A DNA stretch of 64,000 nucleotides from Ulvibacter sp047614245 (GCA_047614245.1 JBLHIC010000002.1:1-64000), one strand, 5' to 3'; numbered from the stretch's first letter, positions 52,166-60,791 are shown. Notes: generated by a model not told the origin, from the sequence alone. Numbers and translations are program-made.

Positions 52166-54430
52166 ATGGCGTTCGATATTGAAATGATAAAAAAAGTATA
52201 CTCACAAATGGCCGAAAGGGTCGATAAAGCACGTGAGGTTGTTGGTAAACCGCTTACACTTTCAGAAAAAATATTATACAATCACCTTTGGGAAGGAAAT
52301 ACTTCAAGAGCCTATAATAGGGGTGAGGATTATGTTGATTTTGCGCCAGATAGGATTGCCTGTCAGGATGCAACAGCGCAGATGGCATTATTGCAATTTA
52401 TGCAAGCTGGAAAGGATAAAGTTGCCGTTCCCACAACAGTGCACTGTGATCACTTAATTCAGGCAAAACAAGGCGCAGCCGTAGATTTAAAACGTGCTAA
52501 CGAAACAAGTAATGAAGTTTTTAATTTCTTAGAATCGGTCTCAGATAAATACGGAATCGGTTTTTGGAAACCAGGTGCAGGTATTATACACCAGGTGGTT
52601 TTAGAAAATTATGCATTCCCTGGCGGAATGATGATTGGAACGGATTCTCATACGGTGAATGCTGGAGGTCTAGGAATGGTTGCGATTGGTGTCGGTGGAG
52701 CAGATGCAGTTGATGTGATGGCAGGAATGCCCTGGGAACTAAAATTCCCTAAGCTAATTGGTGTTAAATTGACTGGGCAGTTAAATGGTTGGACTGCTTC
52801 AAAAGATGTGATATTAAAGGTAGCCGGTATCCTTACCGTAAAGGGAGGTACAGGTGCAATTGTTGAGTATTTTGGACCAGGAGCTGAAAACCTGTCATGT
52901 ACAGGAAAAGGAACTATCTGTAATATGGGCGCCGAAATCGGAGCGACAACTTCAACTTTCGGTTATGATGATTCTATGGAGCGTTTCTTAAGAGCCACCG
53001 AACGAGAAGACATTGCAGATGAAGCAAATAAAATTAGAGAATATCTTACTGGAGATGCTGAAGTATACGCAAACCCTGAAAAATATTTTGATGAGGTAAT
53101 AGAGATTGATCTTACTACTTTACGTCCGCATCTTAATGGACCATTTACACCAGATTTGGCTACTCCAATTGGACAATTAGGTGAGAAGGCAAAAGCAAAT
53201 GACTGGCCTCTAAAAGTAGATTGGGGATTGATTGGATCTTGTACAAACTCTTCATATGAAGATTTATCACGGGCAGCTTCAATAGCCCAGCAAGCCATAG
53301 ATAAGAAATTGAAACCGAAAAGTGATTTTGGCATAAACCCAGGATCAGAGCAAATTCGATTTACGGCAGAGCGAGACGGTTTGTTGGAGGTTTTTGAAAA
53401 CCTTGGAGCGACAATTTTTACAAATGCCTGCGGACCTTGTATTGGTCAGTGGGATCGTAGTGACAGAAAGGGAGATGAGAAGAATACAATCGTACATTCT
53501 TTTAATCGTAATTTCTCTAAACGCGCTGATGGAAATCCGAATACGCATGCTTTTGTTGGCTCTCCAGAAATGGTGGCAGCAATTGCTATCTCAGGGAGAT
53601 TAGATTTCGACCCAATGAACGATACTCTGCTAAATGAAGATGGAGATCAAGTAAAGTTAGATGTCCCGGTTGGTCTGGAGTTGCCACCTGATGGATTTGA
53701 TGTTGAAGATGCAGGATACTTGGAACCCGTTGCAGATGGTAGTGGAATTGTTGTAAAAGTTAGTGAAACATCAGAAAGATTACAGTTATTGGAGCCTTTT
53801 ATGCCATTTCAGGACAGCGATTTGCAGAATATAAAACTATTGATAAAGGCCTTTGGGAAGTGTACGACAGACCATATTTCAATGGCTGGCCCTTGGCTGC
53901 GATACCGAGGACATTTGGATAATATCTCAAACAATACATTAATTGGAGCGATAAACGCTTATAACAAAAAGACCAATTTTGTAAAAAGCCAATTAGATGG
54001 TGAATATGGAGGAGTACCAGACGTTCAAAGAACTTATAAAGCAGCGGGAATTAAAACAATTGTTGTCGGAGACCACAACTATGGTGAAGGTTCTTCTCGT
54101 GAACATGCCGCTATGCAACCAAGATTTCTAGGTGTCGCTGCGGTTTTGGTTAAATCATTTGCACGAATTCACGAAACAAACCTTAAGAAACAAGGGATGT
54201 TAGGATTGACCTTTGCAAATGAAGCCGATTACGATTTGATACAGGAAGACGATACGTTCAGTTTCGTAGATATTTCAGACTTCAGTCCTAGGAAACCTTT
54301 AACGCTTGAAGTGACTCACAAAGACGGTAGTAAGGATGTCATTATTGCAAATCATACCTATAACGATTCTCAAATTGAATGGTTTAGAGAAGGCTCTGCA
54401 CTAAACTTGATAAAAAAGCAAAACGCTTAG
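52166..54430 (+). CDS. acn: Aconitate hydratase (mitochondrial-type)
   Basis: A 754-residue aconitase with the mitochondrial-type length. Iron-sulfur cluster ligands are visible as GSCTNSSYED (about 357) and ACGPCIGQWDR (Cys near 421 and 424); the active-site segments IGTDSHTVNAGGLG, NRNFSKRADGNPNTHAFVGS, and the swivel-domain GEGSSREHAAMQPRFLG with VKSFARIHETNLKKQG are all present. It interconverts citrate and isocitrate in the TCA cycle. No citrate synthase or isocitrate dehydrogenase gene is adjacent, unlike many operons. A terminator hairpin follows. Confidence 0.96.
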   Translation: MAFDIEMIKKVYSQMAERVDKAREVVGKPLTLSEKILYNHLWEGNTSRAYNRGEDYVDFAPDRIACQDATAQMALLQFMQAGKDKVAVPTTVHCDHLIQAKQGAAVDLKRANETSNEVFNFLESVSDKYGIGFWKPGAGIIHQVVLENYAFPGGMMIGTDSHTVNAGGLGMVAIGVGGADAVDVMAGMPWELKFPKLIGVKLTGQLNGWTASKDVILKVAGILTVKGGTGAIVEYFGPGAENLSCTGKGTICNMGAEIGATTSTFGYDDSMERFLRATEREDIADEANKIREYLTGDAEVYANPEKYFDEVIEIDLTTLRPHLNGPFTPDLATPIGQLGEKAKANDWPLKVDWGLIGSCTNSSYEDLSRAASIAQQAIDKKLKPKSDFGINPGSEQIRFTAERDGLLEVFENLGATIFTNACGPCIGQWDRSDRKGDEKNTIVHSFNRNFSKRADGNPNTHAFVGSPEMVAAIAISGRLDFDPMNDTLLNEDGDQVKLDVPVGLELPPDGFDVEDAGYLEPVADGSGIVVKVSETSERLQLLEPFMPFQDSDLQNIKLLIKAFGKCTTDHISMAGPWLRYRGHLDNISNNTLIGAINAYNKKTNFVKSQLDGEYGGVPDVQRTYKAAGIKTIVVGDHNYGEGSSREHAAMQPRFLGVAAVLVKSFARIHETNLKKQGMLGLTFANEADYDLIQEDDTFSFVDISDFSPRKPLTLEVTHKDGSKDVIIANHTYNDSQIEWFREGSALNLIKKQNA

Positions 54431-54449
54431 ATCCAAGAATATTCTTATC

Positions 54450-54485
54450 AACTCCTTTAGCTTAGATGTTAAGGGAGTTTTTTTT
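54450..54485 (+). terminator. Intrinsic terminator after aconitase
   Basis: AACTCCTT pairs with AAGGGAGTT (one bulge), followed by eight T. It lies 20 bases after the stop. Confidence 0.75.
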
Positions 54486-54868
54486 ATGCCGAAAAGTGAT
54501 CTTCGATATTTTTTTTATGAATTTCAATATCCTCTTTTGAAATGAGATCGGGTACATGTTCGTTAAAAGTGATCCCTTTTAATGCCTTAGGATTAACCTT
54601 GCACAAATTCAGAATAGCTGAGGAGGTTCCTTTTCATAACGTTCAGGGTGTATAGGATAACGAACGAGGTAGGGGTAAATTTCGTTGCCATTCAGTTTAA
54701 AAATATTCATACTAACCTGAAATTCACCTTGGAAACTTCTTTAGTCTTCAACTTTTTCTTCGGAAGGCTTTTCGATAATATTGGACACGTAGTTTTCATC
54801 GTCTAACAGGACAAATGCGAATCTAGAAATTCGCTCCATTGTAAATATAAGTCCGCCGCGACCATAAC
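54484..54868 (-). pseudogene. Decayed C-terminal part of an NDP-sugar nucleotidyltransferase
   Basis: The minus strand reads SYGRGGLIFTMERISRFAFV, then LLDDENYVSNIIEKPSEEKV, a TAA stop, FQGEFQVSMNIFKLNGNEIY, PYLVRYPIHPERYEKEPP, then a one-base frameshift and ILNLCKVNPKALKGITFNEH, VPDLISKEDIEIHKK to the stop at 54484. The order DEN-Y-V-x-NIIEKPSE ... VSMNIFKL ... CPxHPER-x-EKELP ... HVPDLTSKEDI is the C-terminal half of sugar-1-phosphate nucleotidyltransferase-like proteins. The N-terminal nucleotide-binding GG motif is missing. The remnant follows the GH109 gene in the same orientation. Confidence 0.75.
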
Positions 54869-54900
54869 TTATAAACGCATTTTTGTTTTAAAGATTCAAT

Positions 54901-56262
54901 TTAGTAGGTGTCTTTCATCCAATTATAAGGTTTTCTTTTTATCCAGTTCCCACGGGTAAAATCAGGAAAATCTTGTGGTTCTCCATTATTCTCAATAGAA
55001 AGTTCAGACAATGGAGTGATTGCACTCCAAGCTGCTGCATCATAAGCATCTAATGGAGGAGCAATATTTTGTTTAGCAGATTCTACAAATGCCTGCATCA
55101 CAAAGAAATCCATTCCACCGTGACCGGCGCCGGTTGCTTTTTCACCAAACCTCTTCCAAAGAGGATGGTCGTATCTTTCAAGCCATTCGTTTGCATCATC
55201 CCATTGATGTGGTTTTTGAGCTTTACCTTCAATATAAATCCTATTCCCGTCAACTTCCCATAGTCCTTCACTACCCTGCACTCGAAACCCGAGAGAATAG
55301 GGTCGTGGTGAGTTACAATCGTGAGTAACAATTATGGTTTCTCCATTAGCTGTTTCTATCGTGGAAGTTATTACATCACCTTGTTTAAATTTAAGTTTGG
55401 CATTTGGGTGATTTTCACCGCCATTTTTCACGATATAGTTATGGATACCTACAGCTTTGGAAGCATTTGATGTAATAGACATAAAACGGTTCCCACGATT
55501 AATATTACACATTGTGGCTATTGGTCCTACCCCATGTGTTGGATATACATCGGCATTGCGAAGTAATGAATGCTGTGTTCTCCAGACTGATTCAGAAATT
55601 CCTTTTTCGCCAAATTCTACACCTTTACCATAGGCAGTTTTACCGTCGTTTAATTTCACAAAGCGGAGGTCATGCTGATAACCACATCTAAAATGAACCA
55701 ATTCACCGAATAGATTTTGACGGACCATATTTAAAACTGCCATAATATCTCTACGATAATTTACATTTTCCAATATCATCAAATGCGAACCTGTTTCTTC
55801 ATGAGTATTAACGAGATCCCAACATTCCTCCATTGTGTTTGAGGCCGAAACTTCAACAGCAGTGTATTTGCCGGCCCGCATCGAATCCTTTGCCATTCGT
55901 GTATGCCACAGCCACGGAGTTGAGATAATTACCGCGTCGATCTCAGAGAGCTTCAGCATATTCCGGTAATCGAAATCATCCTTTCCAAAGACCTGAGGTT
56001 TTTTTTGACCTGCCTTTGCTATCATTTCCAAAGCAATAGTATTACGTCTTTCATCAATATCACAAATAGCGACAACCTGAACATCATCCCGCAACAGTAC
56101 ATTGTTTAGATGGTTTGTTCCGCGTAAGCCAACACCAATAAATGCGACATTTAGCCTGTCTTTTGAAGGTTCACTGTTTCTTCCAAAAGTTAAACCGGGA
56201 GCTAATGTAATTCCGGCGCCTACAATCGCTGTCTTTTTAACAAAGTCTCTTCTTGAACTCAT
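54901..56262 (-). CDS. GH109 family alpha-N-acetylgalactosaminidase-like Gfo/Idh/MocA protein, Tat-exported
   Basis: A 453-residue protein with a twin-arginine signal (SSRRDFVKKTAIVGAGITLA) and an NAD-binding Gfo/Idh/MocA fold: VAFIGVGLRGTNHLNNVL, VVAICDIDERR, VIISTPWLWHTRMAKDSMRA, NVNYRRDIMAVLNMVRQN, FRCGYQHDLR, YPTHGVGPIATMCNINRGNR and GAGHGGMDFFVMQAFVE. These segments are those of GH109 glycosidases, which use bound NAD+ in a redox-assisted mechanism to remove terminal alpha-GalNAc. Tat export fits a protein that folds around its cofactor first; tatC is in this window. The exact substrate is inferred. It has its own region, followed by a nucleotidyltransferase relic. Confidence 0.88.
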   Translation of the reverse strand: MSSRRDFVKKTAIVGAGITLAPGLTFGRNSEPSKDRLNVAFIGVGLRGTNHLNNVLLRDDVQVVAICDIDERRNTIALEMIAKAGQKKPQVFGKDDFDYRNMLKLSEIDAVIISTPWLWHTRMAKDSMRAGKYTAVEVSASNTMEECWDLVNTHEETGSHLMILENVNYRRDIMAVLNMVRQNLFGELVHFRCGYQHDLRFVKLNDGKTAYGKGVEFGEKGISESVWRTQHSLLRNADVYPTHGVGPIATMCNINRGNRFMSITSNASKAVGIHNYIVKNGGENHPNAKLKFKQGDVITSTIETANGETIIVTHDCNSPRPYSLGFRVQGSEGLWEVDGNRIYIEGKAQKPHQWDDANEWLERYDHPLWKRFGEKATGAGHGGMDFFVMQAFVESAKQNIAPPLDAYDAAAWSAITPLSELSIENNGEPQDFPDFTRGNWIKRKPYNWMKDTY

Positions 56263-56556
56263 AGTTTTTGAATTATTATCACGCCCTTCTTCGGAGTGAA
56301 CACTAACAAACTTCTAATAATATTTAGATGAATCGAAAGATTATTTTCTCCGAAGTTACATTATTATTTTTAAGCTAAACTTATGTAAGCTGAAATTAGT
56401 TTTATCGACCATGTCGACACTATCAAAATATATGTAACATAAGATCGATTTGGCTACTGGAAGATGTCAATTTATATAGTATCCTTGATTTTCGTGATGT
56501 TAAATTGGTATTAAACAAATCCGTATTGCGTTTTATATTTTAATTAAATTTGAACT

Positions 56557-57117
56557 ATGAATTTTTTTAAAAAAAATTGGAAGAATATATTATTTGCTGT
56601 GTTAATTGCTTTGTTTCTCATTCCCCAAACAGGAATGCCAATCAAAGTATTCTTTAACAGGATGATGGCATTTAGTCCTTCTGAAGTAGACGAAACAGAA
56701 CGTGTTGTGCTTACTAAATACAATTGGAACTTGGCAACTCTCGATAATGAGCCAGTCAATTTCTCTCAATCTGAAGGTAAGGTTGTTGTTGTGAATCTTT
56801 GGGCTACTTGGTGTCCTCCTTGTGTTGCTGAAATGCCGTCTATGCAAAAGCTGTACGAGTCTTATGGCGATAGGGTAGATTTCTATTTTGTTACCTCCGA
56901 AGTCAACGAAAGACCTGTTAAGTTTATTTCAAAAAACGCATATAGTTTTCCTGTATATAGAGAGTCTCAAGCTATGCCAGAAGTCTTAAGATCAAAGTCA
57001 ATTCCCGCGACTTATATTATTTCAAAGGATGGCACAATAGTGATCGATGAGAAAGGAGCTGCAAACTGGAATAGTAAAAAAGTCCATCAAGTCCTAGATG
57101 GTTTGTTGGCAGAATAA
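56557..57117 (+). CDS. TlpA/ResA-like thioredoxin family protein, membrane-anchored
   Basis: A 186-residue protein with an uncleaved-looking N-terminal membrane anchor (ILFAVLIALFLIPQTG, residues 11-26) and a thioredoxin fold with the active-site WATWCPPC (Cys86, Cys89), the central MQKLYESYGDRVDFYFV and the cis-Pro loop SIPATYIISKDG. Such proteins reduce disulfides in the periplasm, for example in c-type cytochrome maturation. A haem-CxxCH protein is encoded at 35740, but no direct link can be shown. It is followed tail-to-tail by the GNAT gene. Confidence 0.9.
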   Translation: MNFFKKNWKNILFAVLIALFLIPQTGMPIKVFFNRMMAFSPSEVDETERVVLTKYNWNLATLDNEPVNFSQSEGKVVVVNLWATWCPPCVAEMPSMQKLYESYGDRVDFYFVTSEVNERPVKFISKNAYSFPVYRESQAMPEVLRSKSIPATYIISKDGTIVIDEKGAANWNSKKVHQVLDGLLAE

Positions 57118-57124
57118 ATACGAC

Positions 57125-57580
57125 CTATATAATTAAGTTTTTTTCGAAGCAAAGACTATTTATAATACCCTGATACTGTCCGTAATTTGGGATAAGCTGA
57201 TAACCGTTCTTTTTATAAAGTTGAATAGCTTCTGGTTGTTTCCTGCCTGTTTCTAAAATGCACTTATCATAAGACATTTCTCGGGCCCAAGTCTCCAACT
57301 CATTCAGAACCAATGAAGCCAAGCCACGACTCCTGCTTTTCGAAAGGGTATACATTCGTTTAACTTCCATTCTCTTTGATGACTCTTCTTTTATGCTACC
57401 ACAGGATACAGCAATACCATTGTCATAGAGAACTACAACGTGTTTGATTAAGTCTAATTTGTTAAACTGATTGTAAAAAGAATGTTCATCTCCGTCTCTA
57501 ATCGCCAAGTCAGCGTCTAGGAGTTTAACGAGCGTAATAAAGTCTTGATTCTCAGATGAAGTTCTTTTTGTCTTTATCAT
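57125..57580 (-). CDS. GNAT family N-acetyltransferase
   Basis: A 151-residue acetyltransferase: central strand VVLYDNGIAVSCGSIKE, the acetyl-CoA pyrophosphate loop region VKRMYTLSKSRSRGLASLVL (R-x-x-G-x-G/A variant) and the C-terminal LETGRKQPEAIQLYKKNGYQ with YKKNGYQLI. The fold uses acetyl-CoA to acetylate an amine. The substrate is not predictable. It lies directly 3' of an eroded coding stretch on the same strand and shows no decay itself. Confidence 0.88.
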   Translation of the reverse strand: MIKTKRTSSENQDFITLVKLLDADLAIRDGDEHSFYNQFNKLDLIKHVVVLYDNGIAVSCGSIKEESSKRMEVKRMYTLSKSRSRGLASLVLNELETWAREMSYDKCILETGRKQPEAIQLYKKNGYQLIPNYGQYQGIINSLCFEKNLII

Positions 57581-57582
57581 AT

Positions 57583-57860
57583 AAATAGCTGGTGTTACGA
57601 CTTACTTCCATTTTTAATAGCCTCTTTATTTTCTTTTTAAGCTCCTTGTTGTCTGTCTATAACACAATCCCTGAACGCTTGTGGGCATCATGTTGGTAGA
57701 TATTTTTCTCATGATTTTCCTTAAGTTAAATTCTGCTAATATTTTCAGAATTGAATTCGGGTATCAAATCCAGAAACTTTAGATTTTTTTTAAAATCTAA
57801 AACAACTCCGCCCTTTTTTGAGTAAACGAAGCCGTAGATATTTTCTGCATTGTTATAGGA
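57583..57860 (-). pseudogene. Decayed gene of unknown family
   Basis: A single minus-strand frame between the MerR and GNAT genes reads YNNAENIYGFVYSKKGGVVL, then DFKKNLKFLDLIPEFNSENI, SRI, TAA, LKENHEKNIYQHDAHKRSGI, VL, TAG, TDNKELKKKIKRLLKMEVSR and NTSYL. The uninterrupted protein-like composition across two stops in one frame argues for a gene that lost function recently. I do not recognise the family. The 5' end is lost after a further TAA at 57861-57863. Confidence 0.5.
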
Positions 57861-57885
57861 TTAAATCACACCATATAAATCATTA

Positions 57886-58800
57886 TTAAGGAGTGTCTTT
57901 AAGCTTTTCTAGACGATCGATTAACTCAGAGAAACCTTGTAATATACTTATATTTGATGGGATTTTATTTAGATCCGCAATTTCAGACCTTTTACCTAGT
58001 AGCCACAAGTTTGACTTATTGCCATTGCTAATTGTATCCTGAAAGATATCTATATATTCATAGATGTCTTTTCCTTCAGGTCGCATTGTTAAATAAGAAA
58101 CATAGACAATGTCACTGCTCGTTTCTAAAAGATCCTTTAGGCTGTCTAAAGAAGTGTTAACGCCTAAGTATATTGTTCTATAGCCGGCATTTAGAATTTC
58201 ATAATTCGTGTATAATATGCCAAGTTCATGAACCTCTTTATAAGGGAGAAACAAAACGAAAAGAGGTTTTTCGAGATCTTTAACCTTATGAACCTGCTTT
58301 TCGATGTTAAGTAAGATTTTTCTTTTCAGTAATTCGGATATAAAACTTTCATGACTTGGGCGTATCGTACTTGTTTGCCAAAGTGATCCGATTTCCATAA
58401 GAAATGGTATAAAAACATTCAAGAAGATTTCTCTGAATGACTTATGTGCTTCTAAATCTGAATACGTCTTTATAAATAGTTGTTCATCCAATTCGAACAT
58501 GGAAGTCTTGAACGCCTTGATTGCAAATTTCTCTTTGCTGTCTATAGCACGTTCTTCAACTAATCCGTGAATTGCATCTTCGCTGAGCGAAGCGATTTTA
58601 GAAATTTTTAAGCCATCGTTATACAAGAATGTAACATTGAGTAATCTTTTAAGGCTTTCAATATTGTAAGTTCTTATGTTAGTATCAGTTCTCTGGGGCT
58701 TTAAGAGGTTGTATCGCTTCTCCCATATCCTAATGGTATGCGCTTTAACACCACTTAAATGTTCCAAATCTTTAATGCTGAATTGCGATTTGACATTCAT
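57886..58800 (-). CDS. MerR family regulator with B12-binding-like domain (CarH/CarA-type)
   Basis: A 304-residue protein: MerR winged helix (about 7-75; FSIKDLEHLSGVKAHTIRIW, EKRYNLLKPQR), a helical bundle (about 90-170) and a cobalamin-binding-type Rossmann domain (about 178-290). The axial-His motif is intact as EVHELG (His191) within LPYKEVHELGILYTNYEI. The helical-bundle Wx9EH motif reads W141-x9-E151-S152, so the His is replaced by Ser. CarH/CarA relatives repress carotenoid genes in the dark and respond to light through adenosylcobalamin. In flavobacteria this regulator is often beside carotenoid genes; none are here. It should bind DNA as a dimer or tetramer. Confidence 0.9.
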   Translation of the reverse strand: MNVKSQFSIKDLEHLSGVKAHTIRIWEKRYNLLKPQRTDTNIRTYNIESLKRLLNVTFLYNDGLKISKIASLSEDAIHGLVEERAIDSKEKFAIKAFKTSMFELDEQLFIKTYSDLEAHKSFREIFLNVFIPFLMEIGSLWQTSTIRPSHESFISELLKRKILLNIEKQVHKVKDLEKPLFVLFLPYKEVHELGILYTNYEILNAGYRTIYLGVNTSLDSLKDLLETSSDIVYVSYLTMRPEGKDIYEYIDIFQDTISNGNKSNLWLLGKRSEIADLNKIPSNISILQGFSELIDRLEKLKDTP

Positions 58801-58926
58801 AAGGTATTCAAAATAATTAGCGAGAAAAGGTACTAAAAGAACCTAAGAAAGTTTCGGAATAATTTATAAAAATTAAATATTTTAAGTGACTCAAGTAGAA
58901 TAATTGCGCTTCTAATATATAATTTG

Positions 58927-59010
58927 TACCCGGAATGGGACTTGAACCCACACGCCCTAAAGGACACATGGCCCTCAACCATGCCTGTCTACCAATTCCA
59001 GCACCCGGGT
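58927..59010 (-). tRNA. tRNA-Leu (anticodon GAG)
   Basis: On the minus strand an 84-nt cloverleaf: acceptor ACCCGGG paired with TCCGGGT, D-arm with GGAATTGGTAGACAG, anticodon stem CATGG/CCATG with loop TTGAGGG (anticodon GAG), a class II variable arm (GTCCTTTAGGGC) and T-arm GTGGG TTCAAGT CCCAT. The CCA end is not encoded (ACA follows). Confidence 0.95.
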
Positions 59011-59055
59011 AAATAAATACAACTTTGATTTCTCAAAATTAATTTTTGGGTGAAA

Positions 59056-59085
59056 AAAAAGTTAAACACAGGGGTTTAACTTTTT
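59056..59085 (-). terminator. Terminator after tRNA-Lys
   Basis: AAAAAGTTAAAC pairs perfectly with GTTTAACTTTTT around a 6-nt loop. On the minus strand it is followed by further T, ending the tRNA-Lys transcript before tRNA-Leu. Confidence 0.85.
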
Positions 59086-59086
59086 G

Positions 59087-59159
59087 TGACCTGACTGGGG
59101 CTCGAACCCAGGACCACCTCCTTAAAAGGGAGGTGCTCTACCAACTGAGCTATCAGGTC
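59087..59159 (-). tRNA. tRNA-Lys (anticodon TTT)
   Basis: On the minus strand a 73-nt cloverleaf: acceptor GACCTGA/TCAGGTC, D-arm AGCTCAGTTGGTAGAGC, anticodon stem CCTCC/GGAGG with loop CTTTTAA (anticodon TTT), T-arm CTGGG TTCGAGC CCCAG and discriminator A. CCA is not encoded. Confidence 0.96.
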
Positions 59160-59278
59160 TTTCTTGAACGCGGGTGCAAATATACTATCATTATATTATA
59201 ATTTCAAAGGTATTTTAAATTAAATTTGAAGAATATTAGCAAACCCCTTGAAAGTGAGCGGGAACGAATATTTTTTAT

Positions 59279-59800
59279 ATGAAATTAGTTGTAATTGGAT
59301 ACATGGGGAGTGGGAAATCTACTGTTGGAATGGAGTTGGCAACAGCATTAGGGTACAAATTTATCGATCTTGACAGTCACATTGAATTTTTGGAAGACAA
59401 ACCTATTTCTAAAATATTTAAGGAGAAAGGTGAAATATATTTCAGAAAACTGGAAAATCAGATTTTGAAAGATCTAGTATCTTCTGAAAAAAACGCCATA
59501 ATTTCAACTGGAGGTGGTACACCTTGCTACGGAAATACTATGGAGTTTCTATCGAGCCAAGAAGGAACTGTTACTATTTATCTAAAATCCAGTTTAACAG
59601 TTTTGGCAGATCGTCTATTTATGGAAAGAGTAAATCGCCCCTTAATTGCACACATTGATGATAAAGTAACTTTAATTGATTTTATTAGAAAACACCTTTT
59701 TGAAAGATCCTTTTATTATAATCAGGCGAAATTAAATATTGATACCGAAAATGCCTCAGTTGGAGAAATAGTTGAAAAAATTGTTTCGAACTTATTCTAA
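59279..59800 (+). CDS. aroK: Shikimate kinase
   Basis: A 173-residue P-loop kinase: Walker A GYMGSGKSTVG at residues 7-17, DLDSHIE with the shikimate-binding Asp, the FRKLENQ segment with the substrate Arg, ISTGGGTPCY, and the lid region RVNRPLI. It phosphorylates shikimate on the way to chorismate and aromatic amino acids. The 3' end overlaps the convergent phosphoribosyltransferase gene by 9 bases. Confidence 0.95.
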   Translation: MKLVVIGYMGSGKSTVGMELATALGYKFIDLDSHIEFLEDKPISKIFKEKGEIYFRKLENQILKDLVSSEKNAIISTGGGTPCYGNTMEFLSSQEGTVTIYLKSSLTVLADRLFMERVNRPLIAHIDDKVTLIDFIRKHLFERSFYYNQAKLNIDTENASVGEIVEKIVSNLF

Positions 59801-60295
59801 GATTACCCTATCATTGTTTTTTTCAAAAATTACGGCAACATTTTCATTAAGAGAAGTAGATAGAGAAATTCCTTTAAAATCGGCTTTTATAGGGTACTTT
59901 TTGTGATTTCTGTCTACTAAAACTGCAGTCTTAAATTGCTTCAATGGAACATCTAAGAAGTGTTTGACACCGTAAATAAGGGTTGTTCCTGAATGCAGGA
60001 CATCATCCACCAGTAAAAGCGATTTGTTTTTATATTCATCTGGCGACAAAGATGTTTGAATCGGATTGGTAGGTTTCTTCTTATCAATATACACCTCGCA
60101 GAGTTGCGCTTTTATAGGTGAAATCTTTTCTACAATTGATTTTAGTTTTTTTGCAAGTAGTACCCCATTCTCCTTAATCCCAGCGATAATAATTACCTCC
60201 TCATTTAAGTTCGATTCATAAATCTGATATGCTATACGCATTAGTTTATGGGAAATTTGCTTCTCATCGAGAATTACAGTACAATTTTGAGCCAT
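59792..60295 (-). CDS. PyrR-like phosphoribosyltransferase family protein
   Basis: A 167-residue type I PRTase: the PRPP loop LLLVDDVLHSGTTL near residues 93-106 and a short hood (IAGIKENGVLLAKKL). It resembles PyrR/hypoxanthine-type proteins of about 170 residues. Bacteroidota encode such a gene near aroK; its role (uracil or purine salvage, or regulation) is not settled. Convergent overlap with aroK is 9 bases. It begins 43 bases after the Hsp15-like gene on the same strand. Confidence 0.82.
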   Translation of the reverse strand: MAQNCTVILDEKQISHKLMRIAYQIYESNLNEEVIIIAGIKENGVLLAKKLKSIVEKISPIKAQLCEVYIDKKKPTNPIQTSLSPDEYKNKSLLLVDDVLHSGTTLIYGVKHFLDVPLKQFKTAVLVDRNHKKYPIKADFKGISLSTSLNENVAVIFEKNNDRVILE

Positions 60296-60338
60296 CTAAG
60301 TGTAATTTATTATTCAAATATACTAAATGCTAGTAGTT

Positions 60339-60713
60339 TTATTCTTCTTCAGTTTGAGTAAAATCTTCTAGATCGCGACGATCCTTTTTTGATGGTCGGC
60401 CAACTCCTTTTTTACGATAATAGTCTTTCGAGTATTTAAGTAAATCATTTTGTTCGAAAGCTTCTTTTGGGGTAGTGTCTTTTCGATATATATCAACTAA
60501 CTTAGCGCCAAGGCGGCTTTCAGGCAAGTCTAAAACAAGTAAAGTATAGTTGATCTGGTTCTTTCGAACTCTTATGGAATCACCATGATAAACTTCTCGA
60601 GATGCTTTTACAACACTGTCATTTACTCGCACAGCACCTTTTTTACATGCCTGCGTAGCTATGCTACGTGTTTTATAATATCGTATGCACCATAAATATT
60701 TATCAACTCTCAT
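60339..60713 (-). CDS. hslR: S4-domain RNA-binding protein, Hsp15-like
   Basis: A 124-residue protein with an N-terminal S4 domain (RVDKYLWCIRYYKTRSIATQ, KKGAVRVND, VYHGDSIRV) and a charged C-terminus (RKKGVGRPSKKDRRDLEDF). This is the layout of Hsp15, which binds stalled 50S subunits carrying nascent chain-tRNA after heat shock. Length is close to that of E. coli HslR (133). ATG 60713 is the only natural start. Confidence 0.88.
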   Translation of the reverse strand: MRVDKYLWCIRYYKTRSIATQACKKGAVRVNDSVVKASREVYHGDSIRVRKNQINYTLLVLDLPESRLGAKLVDIYRKDTTPKEAFEQNDLLKYSKDYYRKKGVGRPSKKDRRDLEDFTQTEEE

Positions 60714-60791
60714 CCAAATACCTTAAAACTACGTTAATCTCTTCAGCAAAAATACTAGAAAATTGTATATTGCGCCCTCAAAATCTTACGA

